This document shows, piece by piece, positions 1 to 6,625 of a DNA stretch of 64,000 nucleotides (its first letter is position 1; each line of letters opens with the position of its first letter). The stretch covers positions 1 through 64,000 of the forward strand of contig CAJTFL010000003.1 of NCBI GenBank assembly GCA_910575565.1, given 5' to 3'. A program made the translations under genes and the position numbers. Source of the DNA: Lachnospiraceae bacterium (GTDB lineage: Bacteria > Bacillota > Clostridia > Lachnospirales > Lachnospiraceae). The notes under the pieces were generated by a model. It searched no databases and was not told the origin of the DNA. It saw nothing but the letters and a program-made list of their open reading frames with translations.

Positions 1-1095
1 CGCCTGCTTCATAGACACCTTCTGCTACCACTCCGGCTTTCAGATATTTGTTTATCAGCCACAGAAGATTTCTGTCCTTAATATACAGCCCCAGAAACTT
101 CATAAGCCATTCATGGCTCATGTGGTCAAAGAATCCCCTGATGTCTGCGTCCACCACATAGTTAATCCATTCGTTCTGTAATTGACGGTGGACTTCCTTT
201 ATCGCATCATGGCATCCTCTGTTTGGTCTGAACCCATACATACAGTTAAGGAATCTCGGTTCATCAATCGCTTCCAGTATTTTCTTTACCGCAAGCTGCA
301 CAATCTTGTCCTCGTAAGAGGCAATCCCCAGCGGCCTCATCTTCCCGTTGCTTTTCGGTATATACACCCTTAGCGACGGCAGTGGCTTGTATGCCTTGTT
401 CTTTAACCGCTCCACCAGATTTGTGATGTTCTCTTCCAGGTGTTCTTCATACTCTGCTTTTGTCACCCTGTCAATCCCTGCTGCCTTCTTCCCATCCAGT
501 TCCTTATGGCACTGCATGAGCATTTCAGCATTTATCAGATGGTACAGAGAAGTGAACTCTGGCTTCGGCGTTGTCGCCGATATTTCTGCTATCCTTTCTA
601 ATTTTGTTCCCATCAATACCTCCGTTCCTGTGCACGGTTGATGTGTCCTCAGAAAGACCGTTACCATGTAGCCCCCTTCCCTCCACCGGCATTACCCGGC
701 TTCCATGGTACTATGAGACTATCCGACTGCCTGCCACCCATCCGCTTATCTCCATCTTCTAGTTGATAAAACGTACTTGTTTCCAAGAAGCAGCAGGCTC
801 TCCCCAGTTGACAATTAACCACAATGTCAAGCATGACTGGCTCTTTGACCCCGCAGTGCCGGACAGTTCTCGCCTTATACGAACTGCCCGATATTGCTTT
901 CCGCACCAGTTAAGACGTCAGCCCTCTGGACTTCAACATTTCGAGGCTCAATCGCATTGCAGCCCTGCTTGCTCGCTGTCTACGCTTCGCACCAGCCATT
1001 ACTGACTGCCACGCAAGACTCGCTACTGCTGGTTGGCTAGACCTTCGCAGACAGGATTTGCACCTGTTAGGTTAATTGCCCTTTGCTGGGCGCAC
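1..1095 (-). mobile_element. Group II intron, 5' portion (continues past left edge)
   Basis: A group II intron reads leftward. Its 5' end is placed at 1095, where the minus strand begins GTGCGCCC, matching the GUGYG consensus of group II introns. About 480 nt of non-coding, structure-rich sequence (614-1095) precede a reverse transcriptase gene starting at 613, which is the usual layout of 5' ribozyme domains followed by an intron-encoded protein in domain IV. The intron sits about 9 nt after the stop codon of the DUF2185-like gene, so it does not disrupt coding sequence. The 3' end lies outside the window, and I did not fold the RNA. Confidence 0.85.
2..613 (-). CDS. ltrA: Group II intron reverse transcriptase/maturase (LtrA-like), partial
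   Basis: This is the N-terminal ~204 residues of a group II intron-encoded protein, which reverse-transcribes and helps splice its host intron. The start at 613 follows GGAGGTATTG. Visible signatures are the RT-0/RT-1 region (LDGKKAAGIDRVTKAEYEEH), PKSNGKMRPLGIASYEDKIVQ (RT-2), MYGFRPNRGCHDAI (RT-3) and VDADIRGFFDHM (RT-3/4, the first catalytic Asp). The YADD box and the maturase and HNH domains lie beyond the left edge, so integrity cannot be judged. It follows about 480 nt of ribozyme-like sequence, as expected for domain IV. The family call is firm; the intron class is not resolved. Confidence 0.93.
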   Translation of the reverse strand, partial: MGTKLERIAEISATTPKPEFTSLYHLINAEMLMQCHKELDGKKAAGIDRVTKAEYEEHLEENITNLVERLKNKAYKPLPSLRVYIPKSNGKMRPLGIASYEDKIVQLAVKKILEAIDEPRFLNCMYGFRPNRGCHDAIKEVHRQLQNEWINYVVDADIRGFFDHMSHEWLMKFLGLYIKDRNLLWLINKYLKAGVVAEGVYEAG

Positions 1096-1104
1096 AACTG
1101 GAAG

Positions 1105-1383
1105 TTATCGCTTTCTAATAATCCAATCGTCATCTTGGGTTTTTCTTTCTGCATAGTAACCGCAAGGCATATCCTTTAAGGTACTAACAGAGTTATCTAA
1201 ATCAAAAACCCATTTTAAAGATACCAACTTTGCTTCATCTGTTTCGTGTGTTTCTCCGCATAGAAATTGCCACATTCCGTCATCTTCATCATGTGATACA
1301 TATAGAATAGGTGCCTGACGCTCCAATATATGGCAACAGATAATCGTAGCAGTATCGGGTGAATCATAAAAAGGAAATTCCAT
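1105..1383 (-). CDS. Small DUF2185-like protein
   Basis: A 92-residue acidic cytoplasmic protein. The start at 1383 is preferred over upstream in-frame codons because AAAGGAGT lies 8 nt before it. The motif YVSHDEDDGMWQFLCGE, followed by VSLKWVFDLDNSVSTLKDMP and a C-terminal DDDWIIRKR, resembles DUF2185 (a family that overlaps Imm33-like immunity proteins); this assignment is from memory. Its biochemical role is unknown. It is the last gene of a leftward group with the HTH_16 and sigma genes, and a group II intron is inserted immediately after its stop codon. An immunity role is only a guess, because no toxin is visible next to it. Confidence 0.7.
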   Translation of the reverse strand: MEFPFYDSPDTATIICCHILERQAPILYVSHDEDDGMWQFLCGETHETDEAKLVSLKWVFDLDNSVSTLKDMPCGYYAERKTQDDDWIIRKR

Positions 1384-1459
1384 GTCTGTTACTCCTTTCA
1401 AACTTCGATTTGTCGTTGCTTTATTATATACCCGTTTTCCCAAAAATGAAAGCGATTTC

Positions 1460-1672
1460 TTATGCTTCATGTTCATCAAAACGGAACTTGAACAGGGCAG
1501 CGACAAGACGCTGTTTTATGCTGTCCTCGGTATCTCTGTCGATATGCCCGCTTTCAATAGCGGCGATTCGGATTCGCTTGCTGTAATGCCGCAAAACCTC
1601 GTCCACGGCTTCCGGCTCTCCGCTGGTCGCCCGGACAATCGTTTCATAGGGTAAAAGGCTCGGATTCCCCAT
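1460..1672 (-). CDS. HTH_16 conjugative-element helix-turn-helix protein
   Basis: A 70-residue protein of the PF12645 (HTH_16) type found in Tn916-like elements. The motif PYETIVRATSGEPEAVDEVL followed by HYSKRIRIAA is characteristic. It probably works with the adjacent sigma factor to control element genes. Its start overlaps the 3' end of the sigma gene by 29 nt in another frame, an arrangement conserved in these elements and implying translational coupling. A near-identical pair occurs at 19200-19899, with the same C-terminal FRFDE. Family is confident; the precise regulatory role is inferred. Confidence 0.88.
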   Translation of the reverse strand: MGNPSLLPYETIVRATSGEPEAVDEVLRHYSKRIRIAAIESGHIDRDTEDSIKQRLVAALFKFRFDEHEA

Positions 1673-2102
1673 GTGAAAGCACCTCCATTTCTTTGTGCAG
1701 AAGCTGTAAAGTCCTGCGGATTTGATACCCGGTCGTACTCCGGCAGCGTCCGTACATTTTCCCGATTTCCTGTTGTGTGTAATCTCCGAAAAAGTAAAGG
1801 AAAATGATTTCCCGGTTTCTCTCCGGCAGAGATAACAGGGCGGCGGCAAGCTCCCCATTGGTGAGGATAACTGTCTGACCGCATATCGTAACGGGGTATT
1901 CTTCATAGGGTGCTTCAAAATATTCGTCTGTTGTGCCTAAAGGGTAAAACTTTTCTTCTGTGAGGTATTCAAGGGATATTTCTTTTTGCCGCCGTCTGCT
2001 CCTGTCACGCCATGCGTTGATAGCCGCAAAGCGTATGACGGTCTTACAAAAGCCGTTGAACGTATACATGATATGTTCCCTATATGTTTCTGTGCAAGGC
2101 AT
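1644..2102 (-). CDS. Element-encoded sigma-70-family factor
   Basis: A 152-residue sigma-70 family protein of the Tn916 orf7-like class. Region 2-like sequence is at residues ~10-40 (MYTFNGFCKTVIRFAAINAW) and region 4 at ~95-145 (LPERNREIIFLYFFGDYTQQ, then EIGKMYGRCRSTTGYQIRRT, a helix-turn-helix). It would direct transcription of element genes, or act as a DNA-binding regulator. The homologue at 19411-19899 shares most residues, including CGQTVILTNGELAAALLSLP. It overlaps the HTH_16 start downstream. An ATG start at 2102 is used; there is no strong Shine-Dalgarno, so the start is approximate. Confidence 0.87.
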   Translation of the reverse strand: MPCTETYREHIMYTFNGFCKTVIRFAAINAWRDRSRRRQKEISLEYLTEEKFYPLGTTDEYFEAPYEEYPVTICGQTVILTNGELAAALLSLPERNREIIFLYFFGDYTQQEIGKMYGRCRSTTGYQIRRTLQLLHKEMEVLSHGESEPFTL

Positions 2103-2266
2103 AAATGCTTCCCCCTTTCTCCCACATGGGGTGGTGCATGGTTGATAGTTGCAATTTTAATTCGGAGGGGCAACAACATTTTAAGTCGTCGCCCCTTGAT
2201 TACAAAACCAAAACTATTGTCAAATATAGCCTTATATTCTTATCGGCTCAACGGATTTACTGTTTA

Positions 2267-2896
2267 CTAATTTACCGTATACCTCAAAATTGTTTTGAGC
2301 TTATCCTCTTTTGTTCTATTCGTTAAATAGATTTCTCTGTGACAATCTGATATGCGTTGCAAACCGTTTTCTTCTGCAAATTTATCCATTTGCTCAAAAG
2401 AGAATGGTTCATTGTCATATGAGCCAATATGCAGAATTTCAACACATTTTCCGTCATATATCGTATCAAAAATAATATCTTCATACAGTCTGTTTGGCTT
2501 TTTAATTTTTACCCTTTCCAATGCAGCACATACCATTTCCGTTGTGATAAAGTCCGGCTGACGTATCATAATGGTGTATTCCAAATTTTCTTTTATGAGT
2601 TTACCCGCAGCAGATTCCGTATCAACGTTTTTCTGTTTCCAGATACCCTCTAAAGGATAAACGGTAAAGTCGTGGATTTCATTTGATAAGATATTTTTAG
2701 TTGCAGTAGATTTATAACCCATTTTAATAGCATACGCTAATGAAAAGAGAGCACCTACCCTATCTGAAAAATCCGTATCGTTAGGATTTCCGCTTCCCTT
2801 AATCATAATAAAATTTTGTGTGGGTATATCTACCAAAGCAGGTATACTTTTTGCTCCATACAGGGCTTTTTCGTGCTTTCTCCATTCAAATTTCAT
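2267..2896 (-). CDS. GyrI-like small-molecule-binding domain protein
   Basis: A 209-residue cytoplasmic protein of the GyrI-like/SOUL superfamily (PF06445 type). The N-terminal FEWRKHEKALYGAKSIPALV and IPTQNFIMIKGSGNPND are typical of the stand-alone family often annotated as GyrI-like or transcription activator effector-binding. The start at 2896 follows AAGGAGGTG at ideal spacing. It lies 52 nt downstream of the YafY/WYL regulator on the same strand, so the two probably form an operon in which a ligand-binding protein is controlled by a WYL regulator. The ligand is unknown. The pair is AT-rich compared with the chromosomal genes in this window, consistent with cargo. Confidence 0.85.
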   Translation of the reverse strand: MKFEWRKHEKALYGAKSIPALVDIPTQNFIMIKGSGNPNDTDFSDRVGALFSLAYAIKMGYKSTATKNILSNEIHDFTVYPLEGIWKQKNVDTESAAGKLIKENLEYTIMIRQPDFITTEMVCAALERVKIKKPNRLYEDIIFDTIYDGKCVEILHIGSYDNEPFSFEQMDKFAEENGLQRISDCHREIYLTNRTKEDKLKTILRYTVN

Positions 2897-2948
2897 ATCA
2901 GCACCTCCTTATGGAAACAGTGTATCAAACATAACCTGACACCTAATG

Positions 2949-3848
2949 TCATGTTCTGTATTTTTCCTGCATTTTCTGTAATCTTTTTTTCATCTGCTCC
3001 CGTATTGACTGTGGTTCTATTATCTCAACGCTATCCGAAAAAGACATCACATAAGAATACAGAACCTCATTGTCGGGTAAATCTATTTGGACATATAAAT
3101 TTCCCTGTAAATCTTCTGTTATGCTATCTGTAAATTCATCATAAACACGAAAAGCCGCTTGCTTGTCAAATTTTAACTTAACGGCAACAGTATTTTCAAC
3201 TTGTATTTGTTTTTCGATTTTTGTCGGTGTAAAATCTTGCGTAAAAGTTTCAGACAGCATTTCAAGCTCTTTTATTCTCGTCAACTTAAAAAAGCGGTAA
3301 TCATTTCTTAATAGGCAAAAAGAATATAAATACCAGCTTTTGCTCTTGAATACTAACCGGATAGGTCTTACATTTCTTTTCTCCTTATTTCCTTTTCCAC
3401 TAAAATAGCAAAAGGAAATAACTCTCTTTTGGAAAATGGCTTCTTTGATGATATTAAATGTATCTTGCTGTGGGGTACGATGCGCCCAGTCCGAAAAATC
3501 AACTTCAATCCAGTTTGTAGAGTTTATCTGAAATAAACCGCTTAACTTTGTGAGCAATTCATTAGAGTTTTCTTCTGTGGTCGCAACCATTCCTTGTAGT
3601 GCTATTAGCATTTGTTCCTGTTCTTGTTCAGAAAACAAAGATTTATCCAGCGCATAATCGTTAAGGATAGAAATACCTCCCCCTTTTCCCTGTGTTGCAT
3701 AAATAGGGATTCCAGCGCTACTTATGGAGTCAATATCTCTGTAAATGGTTCTGATTGATACTTCAAATTTTTGAGCAAGTTCGGGGGCGGTTGCCTTTCC
3801 GTTCTGTAAAAGATAGTATACAATTCTAAATAATCTGCTTTCCCGCAT
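2949..3848 (-). CDS. YafY-family HTH/WYL transcriptional regulator
   Basis: A 299-residue regulator. Residues ~1-60 form a winged HTH (HTH_11: YYLLQNGKATAPELAQKFEV, then SIRTIYRDIDSISSAGIPIY). The middle and C-terminus form a WYL ligand-binding domain, recognisable by VRPIRLVFKSKSWYLYSFCL. The start at 3848 is chosen because GGGAGGTG lies 8 nt upstream; an ATG overlapping that Shine-Dalgarno is unlikely to be used. It probably controls its own operon with the downstream GyrI-like gene. The 474-bp repeat element (copy A) begins 61 bp upstream, so that element may carry or influence this gene's promoter. Confidence 0.9.
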   Translation of the reverse strand: MRESRLFRIVYYLLQNGKATAPELAQKFEVSIRTIYRDIDSISSAGIPIYATQGKGGGISILNDYALDKSLFSEQEQEQMLIALQGMVATTEENSNELLTKLSGLFQINSTNWIEVDFSDWAHRTPQQDTFNIIKEAIFQKRVISFCYFSGKGNKEKRNVRPIRLVFKSKSWYLYSFCLLRNDYRFFKLTRIKELEMLSETFTQDFTPTKIEKQIQVENTVAVKLKFDKQAAFRVYDEFTDSITEDLQGNLYVQIDLPDNEVLYSYVMSFSDSVEIIEPQSIREQMKKRLQKMQEKYRT

Positions 3849-3909
3849 TTTCATCACCTCCCGTATATTATAGCACATAAACCTGTCAATGGAATGTCAT
3901 GTTATATAA

Positions 3910-4383
3910 AATGAAGAGAGGGATTCCGTAGTAGTCGGCATTGTGGGAAAATCCAAAAGTTTAGATTTTCCCACAAATCCAAACTTATATAAAATCCAAA
4001 CTTTTCTGAAAACGGCTTGATAACAGGGGATTCTTGCCGGAAAAAGTTTGGATTTCATTTCACAAAGCGCAATACTCTAATTATGACAAAATGAGTAAAA
4101 TATTGCTATTTAGCTCTGTTTCAATCAATTTATTTTCATTTTTGACAAGAGAAGGGCAAAACAAAACCCAAACTTTTCTATCAGAAAATGCCTTGAATAA
4201 AGGAGTTACAAAAGAAAGTTTGGATTTCTCCTAAGTTTGGATTTGTGGGAATGTGTATAACTGGCTATCTCATGGAATTGTGGGTAACTCTGTTTGCAGG
4301 ACGTGGGAAAGCTGCACTTTAGCTTTTCCATGTGCTGTGAATGGCGTTTTCCATAGCCCCATAGCCTGTTATCCACATTTCCA
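3910..4383. repeat. 474-bp non-coding element, copy A, with potentially invertible core
   Basis: This stretch is homologous to 22240-22712. A perfect 20-bp inverted repeat (TTCCCACAAATCCAAACTTA at 3968-3987, its complement at 4232-4251) encloses a 244-bp core. In copy B the core is in the opposite orientation while the flanks match. Copies of AAGTTTGGATTT in both orientations occur near 3975, 3992, 4044, 4165 (variant), 4216 and 4234. A hairpin (TGTGGGAAAATC arms, 10-nt loop) sits at the left. DnaA-box-like 9-mers follow on the right: TGTGTATAA at 4252, TGTGGGTAA at 4279 and TTATCCACA at 4369. A replication origin, or a recombination-driven switch, are the two readings I favour. Confidence 0.8.
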
Positions 4384-4424
4384 CGGCGCAAGGGGCGCGT
4401 ATCTCACACCCGGTTTTTCTGTTC

Positions 4425-4583
4425 TTAACTGCAATCCCTCCTTTCTCCCTGCTGGTGGGTCAGCTCCATGTGCCGGATATAGCTTTCTGTCCCCTTAATA
4501 GCAGCGTCAACCGCCCCGGCTATAAGTAGCTGCCACTTCATAACCTCCCGTATCTCCATTTCTTTACTGATACCTTTATTCAT
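4425..4583 (-). CDS. Small conjugation-module protein
   Basis: A 52-residue protein (MNKGISKEMEIREVMK...) with no family I recognise. The start at 4583 follows an AGGAGGAC Shine-Dalgarno encoded inside the end of the preceding gene, and overlaps that gene by 8 nt. It is the third gene of a leftward TraG-small-small run, so it probably belongs to the ICE transfer operon, which is cut off just downstream by the 474-bp element. No signal peptide; a short hydrophobic stretch (WQLLIAGAVDAAI) could be a weak membrane or amphipathic segment. It may no longer be functional given the broken operon. Confidence 0.6.
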   Translation of the reverse strand: MNKGISKEMEIREVMKWQLLIAGAVDAAIKGTESYIRHMELTHQQGERRDCS

Positions 4584-4743
4584 GGTCTGCGTCCTCCTGT
4601 AAATGCGCCCGGTTCTTCTCGTAGAGCCGTTCACAATCCTTGATAAATTTCCGCAGGGCGGCTTCCCGCCGCTGTTCCTCCCGGATTTTCGGGTTGACAA
4701 GCAGAGTGAACCGCCGCCTGTCAGTTCCGGGGTGTTCACTCAT
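4576..4743 (-). CDS. Small basic conjugation-module protein
   Basis: A 55-residue, highly charged protein rich in Arg, Lys and Glu (RREAALRKFIKDCERLYEKN), probably helical. The family is unknown to me. ATG at 4743 overlaps the TraG stop codon, and the Shine-Dalgarno AGGAGGAC lies inside the TraG 3' end. Both TraG and this gene end in similar residues (LQED-x-x-HE), which is what you get when the next gene's ribosome binding site is read in frame. Tight overlaps argue for a translationally coupled ICE operon remnant. Confidence 0.62.
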   Translation of the reverse strand: MSEHPGTDRRRFTLLVNPKIREEQRREAALRKFIKDCERLYEKNRAHLQEDADHE

Positions 4744-5003
4744 GGTTTGTGTCCTCCTGTAAGCCCTCCCCGTCAATCTCGTAGTAGTCAAATTCTTCCT
4801 CCGGCTTCACAATGGCGGGGCGGCGTTTGATGTGCTTTTCCATGTCAAAGGCGTTTTTCGGGTCTGCGTCGGACAGGTACTTGTATTTCGGGTGTTTTGT
4901 GATGTCAAATTTATCCGAAAAGAACGGGCGCACCCCGCGCACCTGTAAAATACACTTGCCCCCGTCCATAACGGCGATCTCGTCCTGTGTCATAAGCTCT
5001 TTG
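4736..5003 (-). pseudogene. traG: TraG/VirD4 coupling protein, C-terminal remnant (A)
   Basis: About 88 residues matching the extreme C-terminus of the VirD4/TraG type IV coupling ATPase of Firmicute ICEs: ELMTQDEIAVMDGGKCILQ, then RGVRPFFSDKFDITKHPKY. The ATPase domains are missing; an in-frame stop lies just upstream of the homologous part (around 5004). A related remnant at 23153-23401 starts at the equivalent codon (ELMSQDE). The fragment may still be translated from the internal ATG at 4993 but cannot act as a coupling protein. It marks the 3' end of a conjugation module whose other genes have been replaced. Confidence 0.82.
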
Positions 5004-5328
5004 CCACATTGTCAAGTGAATACTTCACTCTTTTGGATTTTTGTTTATTATAATATGATTGTGAAAGCTGTCGATCTGCTGTCCTCTCCCTCCCTTATTA
5101 GGCGTTCCCCTGAATATCCATTATTCAAACAAAGCAGAGCCGCCACTACAAGAAACACAAGCTACGGGGTATTAAAACCAGCCTTGCTCTGCTCGGTATT
5201 AGCTTGCTGTGCAGCAGAGCTACAGAGAATTAAACCTTATTTGGGATTAAGGTGGACAGAGAAGATAAATCGTTAAGAGAGGTTTAAGGACGCTTGCTAC
5301 ACTTAAGAAGCATTTCACAACAAATAGG

Positions 5329-5357
5329 TTGTTTAAATGATTTAGACAAACTATAAT
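5329..5357 (+). promoter_or_regulatory. Predicted sigma-A promoter of the lipoprotein pair
   Basis: TTGTTT (5329-5334), a 17-nt spacer and TATAAT (5352-5357) lie about 35 bp before the first lipoprotein start. The remaining ~320 bp between the TraG remnant and this promoter (5004-5328) contain no gene I can support, only a small palindrome GTGAATACTTCAC at 5016-5028. Confidence 0.6.
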
Positions 5358-5391
5358 ATCTGTTATTTCTATGATAACAAGGAGGTAATTT

Positions 5392-5943
5392 ATGAAACTA
5401 AAAAAAGTAATGATATTACTCGGTACTGTCTGTATATTGAATACAATGGTTACAGGATGTGGTTCCGGTTCTATTGCTAAGACAGAAGAAAACCAGACAG
5501 ACGAAGCATTATTAGAGGAATTAAATGATGCGCCGTCAAAAGAGATTGATGGAAACACGGATGGACTGCAGGAAAATACAGCAGGTAAATGGCAGGTACT
5601 AGAGCCGGATGTCGCTGCTGCTGTTGATGCGGATTTTCTGGGTAAGGTCTGGAAGATTGAAGAAGACTCATTTTTCATTGCCGAAAAGAAAGTAAAAATT
5701 CTTGATGACGGTTCCTTATCATACAGTTCTCCAAGCTCCAATGCCGATCTCCCTGATTCTCAGTTGATTCATGTGATTTTGGAAGATGATACCCGTTTTT
5801 ATTTAAAAACCACTGATGGAAATGGAGAAAGCTATGAGGACACAAAGGCTGAATTTCAGGACTTGAAGGTACATATGTCTGTTGAAATGAAGGGCAGCTT
5901 TAAAAATGATAAATTTTATGCCAAGGAAATACGATTCTTTTAG
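5392..5943 (+). CDS. Lipoprotein of unknown function (first of a pair)
   Basis: A 183-residue predicted lipoprotein. It has a signal peptide with lipobox VTGC (lipidated Cys at about residue 23), an acidic low-complexity linker to ~60, and a small C-terminal beta-rich domain (GKVWKIEEDSFFIAEKKVKI ... MSVEMKGSF). The start has a strong AAGGAGG Shine-Dalgarno. The C-terminal domain resembles the OB-like DUF5666/YobA class of exported proteins, but this is inference. It is followed after 6 nt by a second lipoprotein with similar layout, so the two form an operon, terminated at 6576-6606. It appears to be cargo between a broken ICE and a serine recombinase. Confidence 0.72.
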   Translation: MKLKKVMILLGTVCILNTMVTGCGSGSIAKTEENQTDEALLEELNDAPSKEIDGNTDGLQENTAGKWQVLEPDVAAAVDADFLGKVWKIEEDSFFIAEKKVKILDDGSLSYSSPSSNADLPDSQLIHVILEDDTRFYLKTTDGNGESYEDTKAEFQDLKVHMSVEMKGSFKNDKFYAKEIRFF

Positions 5944-5949
5944 AAAGTG

Positions 5950-6507
5950 ATGGGAAAGATTATGAAAAGGAAATTGATACTGATGTTTATGATAGCTTTA
6001 ACTATGGGGATGATCGGATGCTCATCGGAACAAAAAAAGGATGAAATATCTGTGGAGAATGATTCCCCGAAAGAAACGGTTCAGGAAGAAGTAGCAGATG
6101 TAAAAACTGTAGATGCAAAAACTACAGAAACAGAAGCAAAAGTTACAGAATCGTCAAAGTCAGAGATTACAGAAGAAACCAAAAAAACCACTTCGGAAGC
6201 CGAAGAAATTCCGCTCGAAGAAATCCCGGTCGAAGAAATCCCAGCGGGCGATCCCATAGCAGGAATTATTGAAAAGTATGAAGAAAACATACTTACACTC
6301 AGGACTCCGGAGGACGATATGCTCTATTATTTTTTTATGGAAAATACCCCGATATTAGAAGGGTATTCCACGGAAAGTGCCCATGAGGCAAAAGGAGGTT
6401 CCACGATTGCTGTGGGCGATAAAGTTGAGATCAGTTACCGGGGGACACTTGATGATGAAGAACATCCAACTCAAGCTGTGAAAATTGTAATAATCACAGG
6501 TGAATAA
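5950..6507 (+). CDS. Lipoprotein of unknown function (second of a pair)
   Basis: A 185-residue predicted lipoprotein with a signal peptide (KRKLILMFMIALTMGMIGC), lipobox MIGC, then a long Thr/Glu/Lys-rich linker containing repeats (VTESSKSEITEETKKTTSEA and EEIPLEEIPVEEIPAGD). A C-terminal domain follows, with IAGIIEKYEENILTLRTPED and VGDKVEISYRGTL, resembling single-domain OB-like modules. The start is uncertain: GTG 5947, ATG 5950 or ATG 5962 all keep the signal peptide. Shared architecture suggests the two genes arose by duplication. Membrane-anchored extracellular function is likely; the ligand is unknown. Confidence 0.7.
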   Translation: MGKIMKRKLILMFMIALTMGMIGCSSEQKKDEISVENDSPKETVQEEVADVKTVDAKTTETEAKVTESSKSEITEETKKTTSEAEEIPLEEIPVEEIPAGDPIAGIIEKYEENILTLRTPEDDMLYYFFMENTPILEGYSTESAHEAKGGSTIAVGDKVEISYRGTLDDEEHPTQAVKIVIITGE

Positions 6508-6575
6508 TTTTGCAAAATTATTGTGTATTCACGGTTAAATCCAAAAGAAGCTGCAAAAAAACAGCGCCAATGCAC

Positions 6576-6606
6576 AGGAGGAATCTTAAAAAGTTGGATT
6601 CCTCCT
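6576..6606 (+). terminator. Rho-independent terminator after lipoprotein pair
   Basis: AGGAGGAATC pairs with GATTCCTCCT across an 11-nt loop, followed by GACTTTCT. It lies between the convergent lipoprotein operon and the serine recombinase and could serve both. Confidence 0.6.
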
Positions 6607-6625
6607 GACTTTCTATAATCTCACA

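Noticed and set aside
4034..4234. 66-codon frame in copy A, also found in copy B (22314-22514, opposite strand) with similar residues.
   Set aside because: It begins at TTG or in the repeat, ends inside the terminal inverted repeat and has no ribosome site. The similarity is that of the whole non-coding element.
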